64,000 nucleotides of DNA, taken from the NCBI GenBank assembly GCA_015067825.1, contig SVLQ01000002.1, positions 208,050 through 272,049 of the forward strand, in the 5' to 3' direction. The translations under genes and the position numbers were made by a program. The stretch's first letter is position 1; the number at the start of each line of letters is the position of its first letter. A model generated the notes under the pieces. It ran no database searches, was not told where the DNA came from, and saw only the letters and a program-made list of their open reading frames with translations. The DNA comes from Oscillospiraceae bacterium. GTDB taxonomy: Bacteria > Bacillota > Clostridia > Oscillospirales > QAMX01. Shown here one piece after another: positions 26,186-35,528 of this stretch.

Positions 26186-26214
26186 ATTATAGCACAGAAT
26201 CACGGCAGATACAA
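26186..26214 (-). promoter_or_regulatory. Promoter of the GT2 gene
   Basis: Minus strand: -35 TTGTAT (26209-26214), 17 bases, -10 TATAAT (26186-26191). Confidence 0.75.
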
Positions 26215-26230
26215 TGCCGATTTGCAAAAT

Positions 26231-26265
26231 AACCGCCGCCACTTGCAAAAAAAGCGGCGGCGGTT
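26231..26265 (-). terminator. Weak terminator after the DUF4965 gene
   Basis: AACCGCCGCC pairs with GGCGGCGGTT around a 15-base loop. The T run is short. Confidence 0.5.
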
Positions 26266-26276
26266 GTCTGCTTTAC

Positions 26277-28172
26277 TTAGCGCTGCGGCATCAGCAGCTT
26301 GATGAAGATACCGCCCTGAACGGTGCGGTTCTGGAAGCCGCGCCAAAGTGCGGTCGAGGTGAAGTACCAGTCAGTCATCGGACGGCGGTCGGGCGTTTCG
26401 TTGTAGGAATCCCACAGCGGTTTGATGAGTGCCTGGAAATCCTCTGCCGTTTCGGCCTGCGACGCACACCAAACGAGCCAGTCGGATTTCGTGTAGTCCG
26501 AACGGTTGTCGAGCGGCAGACCGTAACGGTTCTGGCGAACCTTGTAGGAGGCGATCTCAGAGGCCATGACGGACGGATCGAAGAGCCCAAAGCCGAAGAT
26601 CTTGTCCCAGACCATGTTGTATTTCATGCTGAAGGTACCCGGCTGATCAAATGCCAGCTTATACGAGCCGTCGCCGTTGGCAGCCATCGGCACCCACTGT
26701 GCGGCCATATCCTTGGCAGCCTGCGTATAAACGGCGGCTTCGGCATCCTTGCCGAGCGCGGTGAGCAGGCGGCCGAAGCAGGCGAGCGCACAGATCGCTT
26801 TCAGCGAGAGGTTGCAGTTGTGGGCGAGGTGGCCGGCGAAGTCGTCGGTGCAGAGCTGGTTTTCGGGGTCGACGCCCTTTTCGACGAGATATTCGGCCCA
26901 ACCGGTCAGCGCTTGCAAATTTTCAGCCGCAAAGGTAAAATCGTTGCTGTAGTAACCTGCGGCGTAAGCGCAGATGAGCATATTGCCGCATTCTTCGATC
27001 GGCATCTGGTATTCGGGGTCGCGGTTGCCGCCGTAGACCTGACCATTGACGAGCGGATAGGTGCCGACGTCGTGCGGGGCGAAATCGTGCATCCAAATGT
27101 CGGTGGCGGCATAGCGGAAGACGGGACGCAGCATCGCATTGACCAGCTCGGGCGCATAGAGCAGGAAGAGCGGGATCGACGGATAGGTGACGTCGACGGT
27201 GGCGGCGCAACCGTTGGAGAAGCACTCCTTGGAAACAAAGATCGCCTTGCCGTCTTTATCGGCACAGAGCTTGTGGGCGGCGATCGCCTGACGGTAGGCG
27301 AGGATCGTCAGCTCAACGTATTCTTCGCCGCCAGCCGCAAGGCATTTCTCGCGCAGTTCAGCGGCAAATTGGTCGCATTTGGCGAGAATCTCGTCGTATT
27401 CGGCAAAGGCGCGGGCAAGGATCTCTTCAAAGCTCTCACCCGTCGTTCGCCAATAGGCGTCGATCGGTTCGCCGAAATATTCGAGCGAATGGATATCGTC
27501 GTAGGCGAGGGCGAAAAGCACTCTGCCGCCGCAGGTGAGCGGCGCGATGACCGAGATAGAATGCGTGGCGGTCTCAAATCCGTCAAGCGGACAGACCATC
27601 GCCGCGGCGTCTTCGTTATCGGTGGCGAGCCACATCCATCCCCAGTCGATGCGCAGATCGTCGCCGCTGCGGTTCAGCGGTTTCTGTTCGGTGTTGCCCA
27701 TCTTCGCGGCGACCAGACCGTCGAGATCGGCGATCTCGGCCTCGGTATCGTGCTGTTCGGGGCGGTCGAGGCAGAGTTCGTCAAATGCCTCGATCTTCAC
27801 GGCGATCTCGTGCTCTTTGCCGTCGTTTGCGGCGGCAGAGATCTCCAGGTAGGAGACCGGGCGCGAGAGCAGCTTGAAATCGTCGAGCAGAAGCGGCGAG
27901 GTGAATTTCAGCGTTAAGGTCACTTCGTCGCAGGCGTAAACGTAAGTAGTGGTGAGGTAATCGAATTCAAAACCGACCTGCTTCATCGATTCGCCGTCGG
28001 GGCAGCCCATAAAGCGGTAGGTTTTGCCGTCAACGATGGCCTGGCCGCAAAGACGGTTTTTGGCACCGGTCCAGTGGCGCGTGTGGCGGCCGACGAGGGT
28101 ATCCGCCATGCTCCAAATCGAAAAATAGGGGTCGATCGTAACCAGCGGCGTGGCGGGGGGACGCATTTTCAT
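26277..28172 (-). CDS. GtaA/DUF4965-family protein (glutaminase-like, function uncertain)
   Basis: 631 residues. The N-terminus PLVTIDPYFSIWS followed by HTRHWTG is the signature of the DUF4964/DUF5127 region. The C-terminal half (ILSALACFGRL-like helical hairpins, DDFAGHLAHNCNLSLKAI) matches the DUF4965/DUF1793 helical barrel found in fungal and bacterial GtaA glutaminases. Most characterised relatives are secreted; this copy has no signal peptide. An all-helical toroid of this type also occurs in glycosidases, and the neighbours are glycosidases, so a carbohydrate role is as likely as glutaminase. Monocistronic from the promoter at 28232-28260. Confidence 0.75.
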   Translation of the reverse strand: MKMRPPATPLVTIDPYFSIWSMADTLVGRHTRHWTGAKNRLCGQAIVDGKTYRFMGCPDGESMKQVGFEFDYLTTTYVYACDEVTLTLKFTSPLLLDDFKLLSRPVSYLEISAAANDGKEHEIAVKIEAFDELCLDRPEQHDTEAEIADLDGLVAAKMGNTEQKPLNRSGDDLRIDWGWMWLATDNEDAAAMVCPLDGFETATHSISVIAPLTCGGRVLFALAYDDIHSLEYFGEPIDAYWRTTGESFEEILARAFAEYDEILAKCDQFAAELREKCLAAGGEEYVELTILAYRQAIAAHKLCADKDGKAIFVSKECFSNGCAATVDVTYPSIPLFLLYAPELVNAMLRPVFRYAATDIWMHDFAPHDVGTYPLVNGQVYGGNRDPEYQMPIEECGNMLICAYAAGYYSNDFTFAAENLQALTGWAEYLVEKGVDPENQLCTDDFAGHLAHNCNLSLKAICALACFGRLLTALGKDAEAAVYTQAAKDMAAQWVPMAANGDGSYKLAFDQPGTFSMKYNMVWDKIFGFGLFDPSVMASEIASYKVRQNRYGLPLDNRSDYTKSDWLVWCASQAETAEDFQALIKPLWDSYNETPDRRPMTDWYFTSTALWRGFQNRTVQGGIFIKLLMPQR

Positions 28173-28231
28173 GGTTGGTCATCCTTTCTTTGCATATCAA
28201 AACCGGAAGATCCGATCACATTGTCGGTATT

Positions 28232-28260
28232 ATTATACCATGATTTTCGGCGGGAATCAA
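28232..28260 (-). promoter_or_regulatory. Promoter of the DUF4965 gene
   Basis: Minus strand: -35 TTGATT (28255-28260), 17 bases, -10 TATAAT (28232-28237) with TGG before it. Confidence 0.75.
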
Positions 28261-28307
28261 CGGGCGGCGGAGTTGGAACCGACGTGAAGTGCGGAATTTG
28301 AAAAAAC

Positions 28308-28336
28308 TTGACAAATAGTATAAAAACTGTTAGTAT
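28308..28336 (+). promoter_or_regulatory. Promoter of the membrane protein gene
   Basis: TTGACA (28308-28313), 17 bases, TAGTAT (28331-28336). Confidence 0.75.
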
Positions 28337-28374
28337 AGAAGTGAGAAGAAACCAACAAGACAGGAGGAATGACC

Positions 28375-29145
28375 ATGAAGATTTCGCTTTGGTGGAAAAG
28401 CTTGTCCGCCCGACAAAAACATCTGCTCATTTTGCGTGCGGCTGCAGCGGTGCTGCTGGGATGTGCCCTCTTTTTTGGCGCAAACAGCGCGTGGGAGGAA
28501 GCGGCGAACGACCGCACGCGCCTGTGTGGTGTGCTGCTGCTTGCGCTGATTTCGGCCGTTCCGCTGATCTTTGGCCGGTACGTCTATACGATCGTCACGT
28601 TGGCGGCATTGGGGATCGGTGTGATCGAAACACGATCCTTTCTTGCCGTCGCTTCGCCGTATGCCGAAACCGTGCGCGAAACACAGGCGATCGTCATCTA
28701 TGCGGTCACGTTGGGGGCGGCAATCGGTGCGGTTGTAGAAATTTTGCTTGCCCGGCGGCAAAAAGGGAATTGGCGAGCGGTCTTTTCCAATCAACTAGTG
28801 CAGGCGGGGCTCGCGTTTCTCGCAATGCTGATCGCTCTGAACGTGCCGCTCTATGAGACCGGCTATTGGCCGGGCGAGCGGGTACTTTTGCTTTCTCTGC
28901 TGGCGGCCGCGCCGTTTCTCGTGCGGTTCTACGCCGCGGCTGCGGCGTATTTCCTGACATACGCGCTGGCCGGGCAGATGGGGAATCTGGTGACGTTCCT
29001 TGGCGGCGGTCTCGGCCCGCAGGCAGGACCGTACGGCACGCACAACGGTGCAATGCTCCAAGCAGTCCCTGTGCTGATCGCCGTGGCAGTCGGCGCGGCG
29101 ATCGATCTGATAATTCTTTCCCGAAAACGCAAACAAACGAAATAA
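28375..29145 (+). CDS. Multi-pass membrane protein, unknown function
   Basis: 256 residues, ATG at 28375 after AGGAGG; an ATG at 28369 is too close to that site. About eight hydrophobic segments span residues 20-245, with short basic loops and a basic tail ending SRKRKQTK. The segment AGQMGNLVTFLGGGLGPQAG between the last two helices is Gly-rich. I recognise no family. It stands alone between two divergent or convergent neighbours and has its own promoter. Confidence 0.6.
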   Translation: MKISLWWKSLSARQKHLLILRAAAAVLLGCALFFGANSAWEEAANDRTRLCGVLLLALISAVPLIFGRYVYTIVTLAALGIGVIETRSFLAVASPYAETVRETQAIVIYAVTLGAAIGAVVEILLARRQKGNWRAVFSNQLVQAGLAFLAMLIALNVPLYETGYWPGERVLLLSLLAAAPFLVRFYAAAAAYFLTYALAGQMGNLVTFLGGGLGPQAGPYGTHNGAMLQAVPVLIAVAVGAAIDLIILSRKRKQTK

Positions 29146-29148
29146 AGC

Positions 29149-29182
29149 CAAAGGCGGAACAGCATTTGCTGTTCCGCCTTTG
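29149..29182. terminator. Terminator between the membrane protein gene and clpC
   Basis: AAAGGCGGAACAGC, loop ATTT, GCTGTTCCGCCTTT. It separates two convergent genes. Confidence 0.75.
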
Positions 29183-29210
29183 ACCGTATATTGGAAAGAA
29201 AAGAGGGTGG

Positions 29211-31667
29211 CTACTGGATGCGGAAGGCGATCTCGTCGTTTTCGACCGTGGCGGTCACGCTCTTGCCCGCGGCAACCGAGCCATCGAGCAGTTTTTCCGA
29301 GAGCGGGTCTTCCAGTTTTGCGCGGATCGTGCGGCGCAGCGGGCGCGCACCGTAGATGGGGTCGAATCCGGCCTTGGCCACGAGTGCGACTGCGTCGTCG
29401 TCCCAAGTAAAGGTCACGCCGAGCTCCTCCAGCTTTTTGGCGAGTCCGGCCATCATATTGACGGCGATCGCGCGGATATCTTCCTCGCTGAGCTTGGAGA
29501 AAACGATGATGTCGTCCACGCGGTTGATAAATTCCGGACGGAAGGTGCGCTTGAGTTCTTCCAAAACGACCCCCTTCACGTCGGTCTCCTTCTCGCTGGC
29601 AGCCTTGAAGCCAAGGCTCTTGGTCTGGTGCGTGATGTTGGCCGCGCCGACGTTGGAGGTCATGACGATGATGGCGTTTTTAAAGCTCACGCGCCGTCCC
29701 TGTCCGTCGGTCAGAATTCCGTCCTCCATGATCTGCAGCAGGATGTTGAAGACGTCGGGATGCGCCTTTTCGATCTCGTCGAAGAGGATGACGCTGTAAG
29801 GCTTGCGGCGCACCTTTTCAGTGAGCTGGCCGCCTTCTTCATATCCAACGTAGCCCGGCGGCGAACCGACCATGCGGCTGACCGTGTGCTTTTCCATGTA
29901 TTCGGACATGTCAAAGCGCAGCATCGCGTTTTCGTCGCCGAAAAGACTCTCAGCGAGGGCCTTGCAGAGCTCGGTCTTGCCGACGCCCGTGGGGCCGAGG
30001 AAGATGAAGGTGCCGAGCGGGCGCTTGGGATCCTTGAGCCCGGCGCGGCCGCGGCGGATCGCCTTGGAGACGGCGGTGACCGCTTCGTCCTGGCCAATGA
30101 CACGTGCATGCAGCGTTGATTCCATGTTTAACAGCCGCTCGCTTTCGGTCTCGGTCAGACGGCGCACGGGGATTCCTGTCCACGCGGCGATGATCTCGGC
30201 GATGTCGTCGGCGGAGATCGCATCGGCGTGGCCGGTCGATGTGCTCTGCCAATTGGTGCGTTTTTCTTCGAGTTCCTGCTTTTTGCGGTTTTCTTCGTCG
30301 CGCAGCGATGCCGCTTTCTCAAAATCCTGCGCGCGCACGGCCTCTTCCTTCTCCACCGAGATCTGTGCGATCTCGTCCTCCAACTGTTTGAGTTCGGGCG
30401 GCGGTGTCAGCGTGGTCAGACGGGCTTTGGCAGCAGCCTCGTCGATCAGGTCGATCGCTTTGTCCGGGAGGAAACGGTCGTTGATATAACGCGACGACAT
30501 CTTTACCGCCGCTTCGATCGCCTCGTCGGTGATCTTGATCTTGTGGTGCGCTTCGTAGCGGTCGCGCAGCCCCTTGAGGATCTGGATGCTGTCGGCTTCA
30601 TTCGGCTCGCCGACCTGAACGGGCTGGAAGCGGCGTTCGAGTGCGGCGTCTTTTTCGATGTGCTTTTTGTATTCGTCGAGCGTGGTTGCGCCGATCACCT
30701 GCAGCTCGCCGCGGGCGAGTGCGGGCTTTAAGATGTTGGCCGCGTCGATCGCGCCTTCGGCACCGCCGGCGCCGATCAGCGTGTGCAGCTCGTCGATGAA
30801 GAGGATGATGTCGCCGGCGGCTTTGACCTCGTCGATGATGTTGCGGATGCGCTCTTCAAATTCGCCGCGGTACTTTGTGCCGGCGATGAGCCCGGCGAGG
30901 TCGAGCGTGTAGATTTTTTTCGATTTCAGGTTTTCGGGGATGTCGCCGAGCACGATCTTCTGTGCCAGGCCTTCCACGACAGCGGTTTTGCCCACACCGG
31001 GCTCACCGATTAATACCGGGTTATTTTTGGTGCGGCGCGAGAGGATCTGGATCACGCGGCTGATCTCTTCGCCGCGGCCGATGACCGGATCAAGATTGGA
31101 ATCCGAGGCCATCGCGTTTAAGTTGCGGGCGTATTCGGCGAGTAACTTCGGTTCGCCGCCGTTTTTGGCTTTGGGTGTCGTGCCGGGCTGCCCGGAGTGC
31201 TGCGGTGCGGCTTCCGCGCCGTTGTCGTCGGCACCTTCGCCGATCGCCTGCAGAATGCGCTCGACGAGCTTCCGAAGGTCGCCGCACAGCGCGTAGAGGA
31301 TGCGCACGCCGACGTTTTCGTTCTCGCGGATGATCGCAAGGAGCAGGTGCTCGGTGCCGATGTAGCTGTGGCGCAGGCGCACGGCTTCATCGGAGGCGTA
31401 GTTTAGGATCAGCTTGGAGCGCGGCGTCAGATCCTGCGGCTTAGCACCGCTCGTGCCGAAACCGACGAGCTGCCGGATCTGCTCGGTGACGTCGTCGGCG
31501 TTGACGCCGAATTCGGTCAGAACGCGCGCGGCAACGCCTTCACTTTCGCGGATGAGCCCCAAAAGCAGATGCTCGCTGCCGATATAATTGTGTCCCATTT
31601 CCACCGCCGCCGCGTAGGCGAGGGTGATCGCTTTGTTGGCGCGCTGGGTAAATCTTTTATCCGTCAT
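29211..31667 (-). CDS. clpC: Clp protease ATPase subunit ClpC
   Basis: 818 residues. An N-terminal double Clp-N repeat (1-145) binds adaptors. The first AAA+ module has [13 protein letters not shown], and the second has [13 protein letters not shown] with [13 protein letters not shown] central UVR/coiled segment (about 405-440, [17 protein letters not shown]) marks ClpC rather than ClpA. ClpC unfolds proteins, including those tagged with phospho-arginine by McsB, and feeds them to ClpP. Last gene of ctsR-mcsA-mcsB-clpC, with 75 bases between mcsB and clpC. Confidence 0.96.
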   Translation of the reverse strand: MTDKRFTQRANKAITLAYAAAVEMGHNYIGSEHLLLGLIRESEGVAARVLTEFGVNADDVTEQIRQLVGFGTSGAKPQDLTPRSKLILNYASDEAVRLRHSYIGTEHLLLAIIRENENVGVRILYALCGDLRKLVERILQAIGEGADDNGAEAAPQHSGQPGTTPKAKNGGEPKLLAEYARNLNAMASDSNLDPVIGRGEEISRVIQILSRRTKNNPVLIGEPGVGKTAVVEGLAQKIVLGDIPENLKSKKIYTLDLAGLIAGTKYRGEFEERIRNIIDEVKAAGDIILFIDELHTLIGAGGAEGAIDAANILKPALARGELQVIGATTLDEYKKHIEKDAALERRFQPVQVGEPNEADSIQILKGLRDRYEAHHKIKITDEAIEAAVKMSSRYINDRFLPDKAIDLIDEAAAKARLTTLTPPPELKQLEDEIAQISVEKEEAVRAQDFEKAASLRDEENRKKQELEEKRTNWQSTSTGHADAISADDIAEIIAAWTGIPVRRLTETESERLLNMESTLHARVIGQDEAVTAVSKAIRRGRAGLKDPKRPLGTFIFLGPTGVGKTELCKALAESLFGDENAMLRFDMSEYMEKHTVSRMVGSPPGYVGYEEGGQLTEKVRRKPYSVILFDEIEKAHPDVFNILLQIMEDGILTDGQGRRVSFKNAIIVMTSNVGAANITHQTKSLGFKAASEKETDVKGVVLEELKRTFRPEFINRVDDIIVFSKLSEEDIRAIAVNMMAGLAKKLEELGVTFTWDDDAVALVAKAGFDPIYGARPLRRTIRAKLEDPLSEKLLDGSVAAGKSVTATVENDEIAFRIQ

Positions 31668-31742
31668 AGTTGGGTTCCTCGTTTCTCCGCCGCGTTTTTC
31701 TTCGGTTCATCCGACTGCGGCGGTGGTCGGATGGAGAGGAGA

Positions 31743-32783
31743 TCAGCCGAGACGCTTTCTGAGGAGGGCGGCGCGGGTTTCGTCGCGCTCCTGTGCGCCG
31801 GCGGAGATCGCAGCGTTTAAGCAGAGCGTGGCGGGCTGGATCTCGCTGATGAGGGAGTTGATCGTTTCGATGTCGCCGTCGAGGAGCTTGAGCGAGATGC
31901 CTAAGCGCTCGTCGCTCAAAAGCCCCATCGCTTCGTCGGCGGAGATCAGCCGTGCCGACGAAAGAAGGGCGTGTGCGCGGCAGACCTTGTCTTCCATGCG
32001 GAGACGGTCGGCGTCCAGAAGCGCCTTGCGGGCGGCGCGTTCTTCGGCGATGATCTGCGTAACGGTTTCGTTCAGGTTGTCGCAGAGCTCTTTTTCGGTG
32101 TAGCCGAGGGTGATGCGGTTGGAGATCTGGTAGAGATCGCCTGCCTCCCGGCTGCCTTCGCCGTAGTAGCCGCGGATCGCAAGTCCCAAGCGGCCGGCGG
32201 CGTTCATCAGCGCCTTCAGGCGGCCGTTGGCGGCGAGTGCGGGCAGATGGAGCATGACCGAAACGCGCAGGCCAGTGCCGAGGTTCGTCGGGCAATGCGT
32301 CAGGTAGCCGAGTGTTTCGTCAAAGGCGTACTGCGCGCCATGGGAGGTGAGCCCCTCGTCAATCAACGTGTCGATGCGCACGGCGCATTCCAAACATTCG
32401 TTGATGCAGAGCCCGCTGCCGATCACCTGCAGACGCAGGTGGTCTTCTTCATTGATCATCACGGCGATCCCCTCGTCTTCCGAGAGGCAGAGCGCGCGCG
32501 GAAGCGTGCTTTTGGCGAATTCCGGCGAGATCAGATGCCGTTCGACCAGGCTGACGCGCTCGGCGTCCGACATCGAGGACGATTTTTTCAGCGTGAACAC
32601 GTTCTGGGTGACGGGATTTTCCAAAAGCTGCGACGAGCAAAGGCTGACGACCTTTTCGGCGTCTTCGGCGCTCTGGCGGCTGCCGAAGGGAATGTTGGCG
32701 ACGTTGCGCGCAAGGCGAATCCGCGTGCTGACAGCGATGTCGGCGTCGGAACCGTGAATTTCAAACCAGTTTTTCTGTTCCAT
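31743..32783 (-). CDS. mcsB: Protein-arginine kinase McsB
   Basis: 346 residues, ATG at 32783 after AGAGGAG. An upstream in-frame ATG at 32804 overlaps the mcsA stop but lacks a site. McsB phosphorylates arginine on proteins and so marks them for ClpCP. Guanido-kinase signatures: STRIRLARN, EDHLRLQ and the CPTNLGTG loop, with the catalytic cysteine. The C-terminal GYYGEGSREAGDLYQISNRITLG is intact. It works with McsA, encoded just upstream. Confidence 0.95.
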   Translation of the reverse strand: MEQKNWFEIHGSDADIAVSTRIRLARNVANIPFGSRQSAEDAEKVVSLCSSQLLENPVTQNVFTLKKSSSMSDAERVSLVERHLISPEFAKSTLPRALCLSEDEGIAVMINEEDHLRLQVIGSGLCINECLECAVRIDTLIDEGLTSHGAQYAFDETLGYLTHCPTNLGTGLRVSVMLHLPALAANGRLKALMNAAGRLGLAIRGYYGEGSREAGDLYQISNRITLGYTEKELCDNLNETVTQIIAEERAARKALLDADRLRMEDKVCRAHALLSSARLISADEAMGLLSDERLGISLKLLDGDIETINSLISEIQPATLCLNAAISAGAQERDETRAALLRKRLG

Positions 32784-32803
32784 GTGTCTTCTCCTCTCGC
32801 GCA

Positions 32804-33298
32804 TTATTCCTGGGTTTTGGGCTTTAGGGCGTTGATCTGGTCGCGGAGCTCGGCGGCCTTTTCAAACTGCTCGGTACGGATGGCCTCGGCGAGGTCTTTC
32901 TTCAGCGCTTCCAGCTTTGCTTCGATCGGATCGGCCTCCGGCTCCGGTTTCTTGGCCGAAAGGGGGACGCGACCTCTGTGCGAGACGTGGCCGTGCAGCT
33001 TGGTAATGTAGGGGCGGAACATCTGCGCGAAGGTTTTGTAGCACTCCGAGCAGCCGGCGTAGGCGGATTTAGCGATCTCGGCCGAGGTCGCGCCGCAAAC
33101 GCTGCAAACGCGGCGGGCAGGTTCGGTGCGGCCGCGCAGCACGCTGGAGAAGAGCGAGGGGAAGCCGCCGAAATCGCTGCCGGCTGGGGCGGCGGAGGCT
33201 GCGCACACGGGGCAGAGGTGCAGCTCGGTCATCTGACCGTTGATGATCTGTTTATAGTGATAGGTGGCGGTGTTTTTCTTACAGTTTTCGCAAAGCAT
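32804..33298 (-). CDS. mcsA: McsA, activator of McsB, zinc-finger protein
   Basis: 164 residues from the ATG at 33298, preceded by AAAGGTGAGAG. Two zinc-binding Cys clusters are visible: CENCKKNTATYHYKQI with HLCPVC, and VCSVCGATSAE with GCSEC. The C-terminal UVR motif (about 130-160, RTEQFEKAAELRDQINAL) contacts ClpC or McsB. McsA stimulates the McsB kinase and links stress sensing to the ClpC system. The frame is open further upstream but without homology, so the short form is preferred. Confidence 0.93.
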   Translation of the reverse strand: MLCENCKKNTATYHYKQIINGQMTELHLCPVCAASAAPAGSDFGGFPSLFSSVLRGRTEPARRVCSVCGATSAEIAKSAYAGCSECYKTFAQMFRPYITKLHGHVSHRGRVPLSAKKPEPEADPIEAKLEALKKDLAEAIRTEQFEKAAELRDQINALKPKTQE

Positions 33299-33323
33299 AG
33301 TTTCTCTCACCTTTCCGGAATGA

Positions 33324-33785
33324 TTATCCCAAATTTTGTGCACAGACGAGCAGGCATTGCTTGAAAATCGAGGCGCGAAGGCCGTCTTTTGCTTCGCGCG
33401 GGACGGCGTGCAGGGCGGCTTCGGAGATCGCCGCATGGATGATCGCAGCCGTGCGGAGGTCGATCACGCCGTCGGAGGTCAGGTTTTTCAGAAATGCCGT
33501 GGCGGTCTGGCTGTCGATGGAAGTACCGATGGCGTTGATGACGTGCATCATCAGCAAAACGCGGTCCATCGAGACGCGCGTAATACGGATGTAGCCGCCG
33601 CCGCCGCGCCGACTGTCGACGGTGTAACCGTGTTCGGGCGTGAAACGCGTTGTTAAAACGTAGTTGATCTGGCTGGGCACGCAGTTGAAGTGCTCGGCAA
33701 GCTCGCTGCGCGAAAGCTGTACGCTGCCTTTTCTCCGTTCCAGCTCTTCTTCAATATGTCGGGCAATCAGGTCGCTGATGCGCAT
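33324..33785 (-). CDS. ctsR: Class III stress repressor CtsR
   Basis: 153 residues from the ATG at 33785, spaced 9 bases from GGAGG; an ATG at 33794 abuts that site. CtsR binds heptad repeats in heat-shock promoters and lets go on heating or after McsB action. N-terminal helix-turn-helix (SRSELAEHFNCVPSQINYVL) and the winged RRGGGGYIRI segment with its glycine-rich heat-sensing loop are present. The C-terminal half matches the dimer domain. It starts the operon and sits behind its own operator. Confidence 0.95.
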   Translation of the reverse strand: MRISDLIARHIEEELERRKGSVQLSRSELAEHFNCVPSQINYVLTTRFTPEHGYTVDSRRGGGGYIRITRVSMDRVLLMMHVINAIGTSIDSQTATAFLKNLTSDGVIDLRTAAIIHAAISEAALHAVPREAKDGLRASIFKQCLLVCAQNLG

Positions 33786-33807
33786 AACGTGCATCCTCCA
33801 ATCTGTC

Positions 33808-33824
33808 TTTGACTTTCTTTGACC
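33808..33824 (-). promoter_or_regulatory. CtsR operator, box 1
   Basis: Minus strand GGTCAAA, 3 bases, AGTCAAA: the CtsR heptad direct repeat with the known spacing. Located just downstream of the -10. Confidence 0.9.
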
Positions 33825-33832
33825 TTGACTAT

Positions 33833-33861
33833 ATTATACGCGAACCTCCCAAAGTTTGCAA
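33833..33861 (-). promoter_or_regulatory. Promoter of ctsR-mcsA-mcsB-clpC
   Basis: Minus strand: -35 TTGCAA (33856-33861), 17 bases, -10 TATAAT (33833-33838). Confidence 0.8.
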
Positions 33862-33878
33862 TTTTTGCTTTCGACGAA

Positions 33879-33895
33879 TTTGACCAATTCTGACC
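33879..33895 (-). promoter_or_regulatory. CtsR operator, box 2
   Basis: Minus strand GGTCAGA, 3 bases, GGTCAAA. Same geometry as box 1, with one mismatch, upstream of the -35. Confidence 0.7.
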
Positions 33896-34261
33896 TATCA
33901 GAAAAAGAGAAACAAAAATATCTCCCTCTTTTAAAGGGATTCTTTGTTTTTCTCTGTTTTACTCTGAATTTCAGTTTTTTGACCAAAGTCTGATGTTCCC
34001 TCAAATGTCTGACGTTTGGGGGAGCGGAGTGGGTGCGGCAGGGAATGCGGCGAGAGCATATCGTCCGAAGGACAGAAATCTGACAGCGGGGAAGTGGATT
34101 TTGTCTGCATGAGATCCTTTCATTTGTTTGCTATAAAATGTTTTTCAAAATGATAGCGGAGTGCTTGTCAAAATGCCGATTCTTCCTGCTATTCTTTGCA
34201 GATTGGCGGTAATATATACAAAAAGATTTACAAACAACGCGATTTTATGCGAAGTTGCCAG
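33896..34261. other. Gene-free region upstream of ctsR and ferredoxin
   Basis: 366 bases without a credible ORF or tRNA. A CCCTCAAA/TTTGGGGG hairpin (33998-34022) is the only clear structure. The part from 34120 is AT-rich and leads into the ferredoxin promoter. Confidence 0.5.
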
Positions 34262-34289
34262 TTGATTTTTTGCGAAAACATGGTAAAAT
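34262..34289 (+). promoter_or_regulatory. Promoter of the ferredoxin gene
   Basis: TTGATT (34262-34267), 16 bases, TAAAAT (34284-34289) preceded by TGG. Confidence 0.65.
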
Positions 34290-34322
34290 ATAGGTATCAC
34301 TTTTGAATGGAGGACTCTACCC

Positions 34323-34493
34323 ATGGCATATGTTATTGGTGAAGACTGCATCTCCTGCGGCGCTTGCGAAGCGGAATGCCCGGTTTCGGCCATCAAAGCC
34401 GGCGATGACAAATATGTGATCGACGCGGAAGCTTGCGTGGATTGCGGCGCTTGCGCCGGTGTCTGCCCGGTCGATGCTCCGAAGCAGAACTAA
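34323..34493 (+). CDS. 2[4Fe-4S] clostridial ferredoxin
   Basis: 56 residues. Two CxxCxxCxxxCP motifs, CISCGACEAECP and CVDCGACAGVCP, each bind a [4Fe-4S] cluster by the classic swapped arrangement. The protein is a small low-potential electron carrier for pyruvate:ferredoxin oxidoreductase, hydrogenase and similar enzymes of anaerobes. ATG at 34323 after GGAGG. Its presence as a free-standing gene with its own promoter is typical of fermentative Clostridia. A weak hairpin follows at 34515. Confidence 0.95.
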   Translation: MAYVIGEDCISCGACEAECPVSAIKAGDDKYVIDAEACVDCGACAGVCPVDAPKQN

Positions 34494-34514
34494 TTGAAAA
34501 ATGCGGTAATTGAT

Positions 34515-34539
34515 GGGGCAGGCGGCAACGCTCTGCCCC
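34515..34539 (+). terminator. Possible terminator of the ferredoxin gene
   Basis: GGGGCAG pairs with CTGCCCC around an 11-base loop, but the T run lies eight bases further on. Confidence 0.45.
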
Positions 34540-34568
34540 GTCTCCGTATTTTTGTGGGAGTGAATGCG

Positions 34569-35294
34569 TTGCCCAACGATTTTTTCGTGGCGTTAGCCCA
34601 TGATCTCAACTATTTCAGCGCCGACGGCCTGCAGCCCGTGACGACCGACAGCGTGCTTTTGGCGGCGTTTGCGGCCGAAAAGCTCGACCAAAAACGGCGC
34701 GTGGTCTGCGATTTATTTGCCGGAAGCGGACTTTTGTCGCTTTTGGCGGCGAGGCGCTCGCCGAGAATTGCGTTGACGGGGATCGATATCGACGAAAATG
34801 CCTGCCGCTTGTACCGGAAAAACGCCGCCGAAAACGGACTGACCGAGCGGATGACGGCTATTTGCCGCGATGCTGCCGCGCTAAAAGGGCAGGGGCTAGA
34901 CGGACGCTTTGATGCGGTGATCGCCAATCCGCCGTACTTTTCGGTCGGACGCGGCGCAGCTTCGCCCGATCCCACTCGGCAGACGGTTCGCCAAGGGTGT
35001 TCGCTCGAAATGATGGCCGATGCTGCCGCTTTGCTTTTAAAAAACGGCGGAACGCTTTTTCTCTGCTATCCCGCCGAGCGCATGGCGGAGCTCATCTGTG
35101 CGCTATCTGCCCGTGGCCTGATCCCCAAGCGCCTGCGCATGGTCGCCCATACGGCCGAAAAACGCCCGGCGATCGTCCTGTTGGAAGCGGTCAAGGGGGC
35201 GGCGCACGGGCTGATCTGCGAGAAACCGCTGATTCAATACGAGAAAAACGGTGACATGACGGCCGACTGCGCCGCCATGTACGCTTTGCCATAA
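34569..35294 (+). CDS. TrmN6/YfiC-like tRNA1(Val) adenine-N6 methyltransferase
   Basis: 241 residues from a TTG at 34569, 8 bases after GGGAG. The frame is open back to 34494, but the extra residues overlap the hairpin and have no family match. It has the Rossmann SAM site (VCDLFAGSGLLSLLAARR) and the N6-adenine signature NPPYFSVG. Family members methylate A37 of tRNA-Val; some paralogues act on other substrates. In many Bacillota this gene lies next to rsmI, as here, which supports the assignment. Confidence 0.85.
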   Translation: MPNDFFVALAHDLNYFSADGLQPVTTDSVLLAAFAAEKLDQKRRVVCDLFAGSGLLSLLAARRSPRIALTGIDIDENACRLYRKNAAENGLTERMTAICRDAAALKGQGLDGRFDAVIANPPYFSVGRGAASPDPTRQTVRQGCSLEMMADAAALLLKNGGTLFLCYPAERMAELICALSARGLIPKRLRMVAHTAEKRPAIVLLEAVKGAAHGLICEKPLIQYEKNGDMTADCAAMYALP

Positions 35295-35528
35295 TAATTG
35301 ATTGGAAAAGATGACGACTGCAATTCGTAAGCCGCCATCCAATCCGTTTTTTCGGTGGCTTTGCCGCCGGAAAAACACCGCCAAAGCGATCGCCACGCGC
35401 AGAAAGGAGCAGACGAAATCTCCGATTTTGTCTGCGGTGATAAGCGCGTGAAAATCCGCCGCAGCGGGTCCGGTTTGGAAACGCAGTTTCCAAGCCGACG
35501 AAATCGAATAAGGAGGATTTGCTGACCG
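35295..35528 (+). other. Structured leader upstream of rsmI
   Basis: 234 bases with no ORF. Two strong hairpins: GCAGACGAAATC with GATTTTGTCTGC (35409-35435) and TTGGAAAC with GTTTCCAA (35475-35493). No T run follows, so they are not simple terminators. I see no known riboswitch. Confidence 0.35.

Noticed and set aside
33896..34261. tRNA or known small RNA in the ctsR-ferredoxin gap
   Set aside because: No cloverleaf, no T-loop motif, no recognisable RNA family.
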